In this document: one piece after another, positions 48,535 through 50,893 of the stretch | How the letters are laid out: the number at the start of each line of letters is the position of its first letter | How positions within the stretch are numbered: the stretch's first letter is position 1 | Assembly: GCF_030757795.1 (NCBI RefSeq) | Contig: NZ_JAUQWH010000051.1 | Span: 1 to 50,893 of the forward strand | Reading direction: 5' to 3' | DNA length: 50,893 bases | Source of the DNA: Actinoplanes oryzae | Lineage (GTDB): Bacteria > Actinomycetota > Actinomycetes > Mycobacteriales > Micromonosporaceae | Notes under the pieces: generated by a model | Databases searched by the model: none | Seen by the model: only the letters and a program-made list of their open reading frames with translations | What the model was told of the DNA's origin: nothing | Position numbers and translations under genes: made by a program

Positions 48535-49255
48535 CGCCCTGCGGCTGGCCTTCACCACGCTGACCGTCCTGCCGCTGCGGGGCGGCCGCGTCGACCGTAC
48601 GGTCGCCGGCGGGGCGATGACCCTCGCGCCCCTGGTCGGCGCGCTGCTCGGCCTGGCCCTCGCCGGCGTGCACGAGGTGCTGCCCGCCGGCCTGCTGGGC
48701 GCGGCCGTCACGGTCACGCTCGGCGTCCTGCTCACCCGCGGCCTGCACCTGGACGGCCTGGCCGACACGACGGACGCGCTGGGCTCCTACCGCCGAGGCC
48801 CCCAGGCCCTAGAAATCATGAAAAAGTCGGACATCGGGCCGTTCGGGGTCGCGGCCATCGTCCTCACGCTGCTGCTCCAGACCGCAGCCGTGGCCCAGCT
48901 CGGCGCCTGGGCCCTCGTCGCCGCCTGGACCACCGGCCGCCTGGCCGTCACCCTCATCTGCCGCCGCGGCGTCCCGGCCGCCCGCCCGGAGGGCCTCGGC
49001 GCCCTGGTCGCCGAGACCGTCCCCGCCTGGCGAGTCGCCCTGGCGACGCTGCTGACGATGGCCGTCGCGGTGCCCGCGGTCCCCGGCACCCCGTGGCTCG
49101 GCCCGCTGTTCACTGCGCTGACCGCCCTGGCGATCGTCGTGCAGGTCCGCCGCGCCGTGGCCCGCTTCGGCGGCATGACCGGCGACCTCATCGGCGCCGG
49201 CGTCGAGCTGGCGACCACCCTCATGCTGGTCGCCCTGGCGCTCGCCGCTCAGTAG
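48527..49255 (+). CDS. cobS: adenosylcobinamide-GDP ribazoletransferase (cobalamin synthase)
   Basis: The protein has 242 residues with about six hydrophobic helices. The metal motif RGLHLDGLADTTDALGSYR and the following ALEIMKKSDIGPFGVAAIVL are diagnostic, as is RFGGMTGDLIGAGVEL near the end. It joins adenosylcobinamide-GDP with alpha-ribazole (phosphate) in the membrane to form cobalamin. The GTG start overlaps the end of the cobU-cobT gene by eight bases. The stop overlaps by seven bases the stop of the convergent OmpA-like gene. Confidence 0.95.
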   Translation: MSDALRLAFTTLTVLPLRGGRVDRTVAGGAMTLAPLVGALLGLALAGVHEVLPAGLLGAAVTVTLGVLLTRGLHLDGLADTTDALGSYRRGPQALEIMKKSDIGPFGVAAIVLTLLLQTAAVAQLGAWALVAAWTTGRLAVTLICRRGVPAARPEGLGALVAETVPAWRVALATLLTMAVAVPAVPGTPWLGPLFTALTALAIVVQVRRAVARFGGMTGDLIGAGVELATTLMLVALALAAQ

Positions 49256-50893
49256 GTGAGCGTGAGGTCGGCCCGCCGGTTGCGGGCCATGCCGGCCGCG
49301 GTCCTGTTGCTCGCCGCCGGGTTCGCCTCTCCCCTGCTGACGACGACGGTACGCACCCCCAGCCCCGCCGCGACCGCCGAGCACACCGCCCGCGCCCGCT
49401 GCCGTCCCAGCGCGAGCCCGGCCGCCCGCGATCCACGGTCGTCGGTGTAGCCGGTGCACGTGACGGTCCGCACCCCCGCCAGCTGCCGGCGCACCCCGGC
49501 GAGATACCGCGCCTGCGCCGTGCCGATCGCCGTCGAGCCCGAGGCGAAGTAGACCGCGCGCGGCAGCGTGAAGGAGCTGAGCACCAGGTGCGTACGCCGG
49601 GAAGCGCGCAAGGTCCGCCCGCTCGCCGGCACCGTCGTGATCGCCACCGCGACCGGGTAGCCGCCCGGTCGCGCGGCCAGCGCCCGTCCCGCCGCGTTCA
49701 GCGTGACCGGCACGACGACCCGCCGGGAAGCCGTGCTCGTCACCACCGCCCCGCGCCCGAGGGTGAGGCGCCGCCCGGAGACGGTGCTCCAGAGCAGCAC
49801 GGTGTGCCGCCCCCGGACCGCGCTGCTGAACGTGGCGGTCGCCGTCATCGTGGCGCGGCTCGGGCGCCCGCTGGTGACGACGCGCTTGCCGACGACCACG
49901 CGCGCCGAGCCGGTGGACGGCTGCGGGCCCTCGGGACCTTCGCCGGCGGCGGTGACGACGGCGGTGTAACTGCCGGTGACCACGGTGCCGACCGCGTCGG
50001 TGAGCCGGTAGGCGACGGGTGTCGCCCGGCCGGTGAAGCCCGCCACGGGAACGAAGGTGATGGTGCCCGTCGTGGCGTCCAGGGCGTACGTGCCTTGCGC
50101 CACGGTGACCGTACTCACGGGGGAACCGGAGGCGTCGATCAGCGTGAGGGCACCGCCCCGCGGGACCGGCAACGTGGTCTGCTGGCTCGTCTCCCCGCTG
50201 CCCGAGCTGCCGGTCGTGGTCGGCGCGACCGTGACCGGCAACGCCATCCGGTGCGTCGCGCCCTGCCGGTCCACGCCCTGCGCGAGGAACGTGTGGGCGC
50301 CCGTGTCCAGCGCCGCCGGGATCCGCACCGGCAGCGCGAAGGCGCCTTGCGCGTCGGTGGTGACCGTGCCCAGCGTGATCGGCTCGGAGTGGAGCGTGAC
50401 GCGAACGGTCGAGTGCGGCGCGAAGCCCGTCCCGATGACCGAGAGCGTCTGGTCCGGCGCGGCGAGCGCCACCGGGCCCTTGTCGGTCGTCAGGGTCGTC
50501 GGCACGTCGGCGGGCACGTCCGGCGGCACCACCGGGGCGGTCGGCGTCACGGCGTTGGACGCGGGCGACGCGGCGGACGAGCCGCCGGGCCCGTGCGCGA
50601 CCACGGTGACGGTATAGCTGGTGCCCGCGACCGCACCGATCACACAGGTGAGGGTGCTGGTCGAGCAGGAGTTACCGCCCGGCGTCGCATAGGCCGTGTA
50701 GCCGGCGACGTCCCCTGAGGCGGCCGGCCACGACACGGTGATCGACGACGTGCCGGCCGTCGCCGTGGGAGCCGCCGGGGCGCCGGGCGGCGCGTAGACC
50801 ACGGGCGCCGACGGCACGACCGGCGCCGAGGGGTCCGAGAGCGCGGAGGTGCCGATCGCGTTGGTGGCGGTGACCCGGAACGTGTAGGCCGTA
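49249..50893 (-). CDS. fibronectin-III / Ig-like repeat protein with C-terminal OmpA-like domain (5' end cut by window)
   Basis: The frame is open to the right edge, so at least 548 residues are present and the N-terminus is missing. The visible order is the end of one fibronectin-III domain (YTFRVTATNAIGTSALSDPSAPV), a second one (SITVSWPAASGDVAGYTAYATPG to SYTVTVVAHGPGGSSAASPASNAVTP), Ig-like beta domains (VIGTGFAPHSTVRVTLHSEP; GTITFVPVAGFTGRATPVAYRLTDA) and a C-terminal OmpA/MotB-like domain (YFASGSTAIGTAQARYLAGV, TCTGYTDDRGSRAAGLALGRQRARAV, NRRADLTLTY). The D and R residues that grip peptidoglycan are present. It is probably secreted and bound to the cell wall. An internal GTG at 50817 is not the start, because a fibronectin domain continues upstream. 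Confidence 0.87.
   Translation of the reverse strand, partial: TAYTFRVTATNAIGTSALSDPSAPVVPSAPVVYAPPGAPAAPTATAGTSSITVSWPAASGDVAGYTAYATPGGNSCSTSTLTCVIGAVAGTSYTVTVVAHGPGGSSAASPASNAVTPTAPVVPPDVPADVPTTLTTDKGPVALAAPDQTLSVIGTGFAPHSTVRVTLHSEPITLGTVTTDAQGAFALPVRIPAALDTGAHTFLAQGVDRQGATHRMALPVTVAPTTTGSSGSGETSQQTTLPVPRGGALTLIDASGSPVSTVTVAQGTYALDATTGTITFVPVAGFTGRATPVAYRLTDAVGTVVTGSYTAVVTAAGEGPEGPQPSTGSARVVVGKRVVTSGRPSRATMTATATFSSAVRGRHTVLLWSTVSGRRLTLGRGAVVTSTASRRVVVPVTLNAAGRALAARPGGYPVAVAITTVPASGRTLRASRRTHLVLSSFTLPRAVYFASGSTAIGTAQARYLAGVRRQLAGVRTVTCTGYTDDRGSRAAGLALGRQRARAVCSAVAAGLGVRTVVVSRGEANPAASNRTAAGMARNRRADLTLTY

Noticed and set aside
1..50893. Prophage, integrative element or biosynthetic cluster
   Set aside because: No integrase, transposase, phage structural gene, PKS/NRPS or tRNA attachment site was found; gene content is largely housekeeping with uniform GC.

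Overview
The window is about 51 kb of very GC-rich chromosomal DNA with many GTG and a few TTG starts, dense gene packing and many 4-nt stop/start overlaps. The gene set is that of a high-GC Gram-positive actinobacterium: the ctaE-qcrCAB and ctaC-ctaF respiratory genes, a PimB-type mannosyltransferase, an adenosine-kinase-like PfkB protein, a DUF3043-type protein and cobalamin genes. From style and content I infer a member of Micromonosporaceae (Actinoplanes-like). No 16S rRNA gene, tRNA, IS element, prophage or CRISPR array was seen.

Layout. 1-4.1 kb: a Cys-motif hypothetical protein, an SRPBCC protein, a NarL-type histidine kinase/regulator pair and a thioredoxin-like protein. 4.1-9.1 kb (minus): a fused ABC exporter, pimB, an M48 membrane protease and a small Cys-rich protein, with a pair of perfect DnaA boxes between the last two. 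9.2-16.1 kb: an NYN (YacP-like) RNA-binding protein, a divergent DEDDh-exonuclease/GIY-YIG fusion, an RSH-family (p)ppGpp enzyme with a degraded synthetase motif, a Nudix hydrolase, a sugar-1-phosphate nucleotidylyltransferase and a stand-alone RAM-domain protein. 16.4-25.7 kb: the respiratory block, with ctaE-qcrCAB and ctaC-ctaF on the minus strand and a CtaG-like protein, a pseudo-receiver, trpD and a zinc-ribbon protein on the plus strand. 25.9-27.3 kb: a cysteine desulfurase and a TusA-like sulfur carrier. 27.3-34.7 kb: a small P-loop kinase, adoK, erpA, glycerate kinase, a 50-residue protein, nadA, murA and a DUF3043 protein. 35-36.9 kb: azlC/azlD and a divergent XRE-cupin regulator. 36.9-39.5 kb: a three-gene ABC-2 exporter. 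39.6-44.6 kb: a 1646-residue disordered/TPR/WG-repeat protein. 44.6-50.9 kb: an aldo-keto reductase, a site-2 protease, a 65-residue protein, a cobU-cobT fusion, cobS, and the C-terminal part of a fibronectin-III/OmpA-like protein that runs off the right edge.

The order SRPBCC - pimB - exonuclease/GIY-YIG - trpD - ctaE-qcrCAB - ctaF-ctaC - adoK - erpA - glycerate kinase - DUF3043 - cobT - cobS follows the order I recall for Mycobacterium tuberculosis Rv2185c to Rv2208. This suggests an ancient actinobacterial backbone into which stringent-response, sulfur-relay, NAD, murein, amino-acid-export and WG-repeat genes have been inserted.

Three themes recur. First, about a dozen starts sit 6-8 nt after a TANNNT-like -10 box, as expected for leaderless mRNAs. 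Second, short tandem repeats fill many of the intergenic gaps. Third, tiny open frames bridge or precede genes through TGATG or ATGA overlaps.
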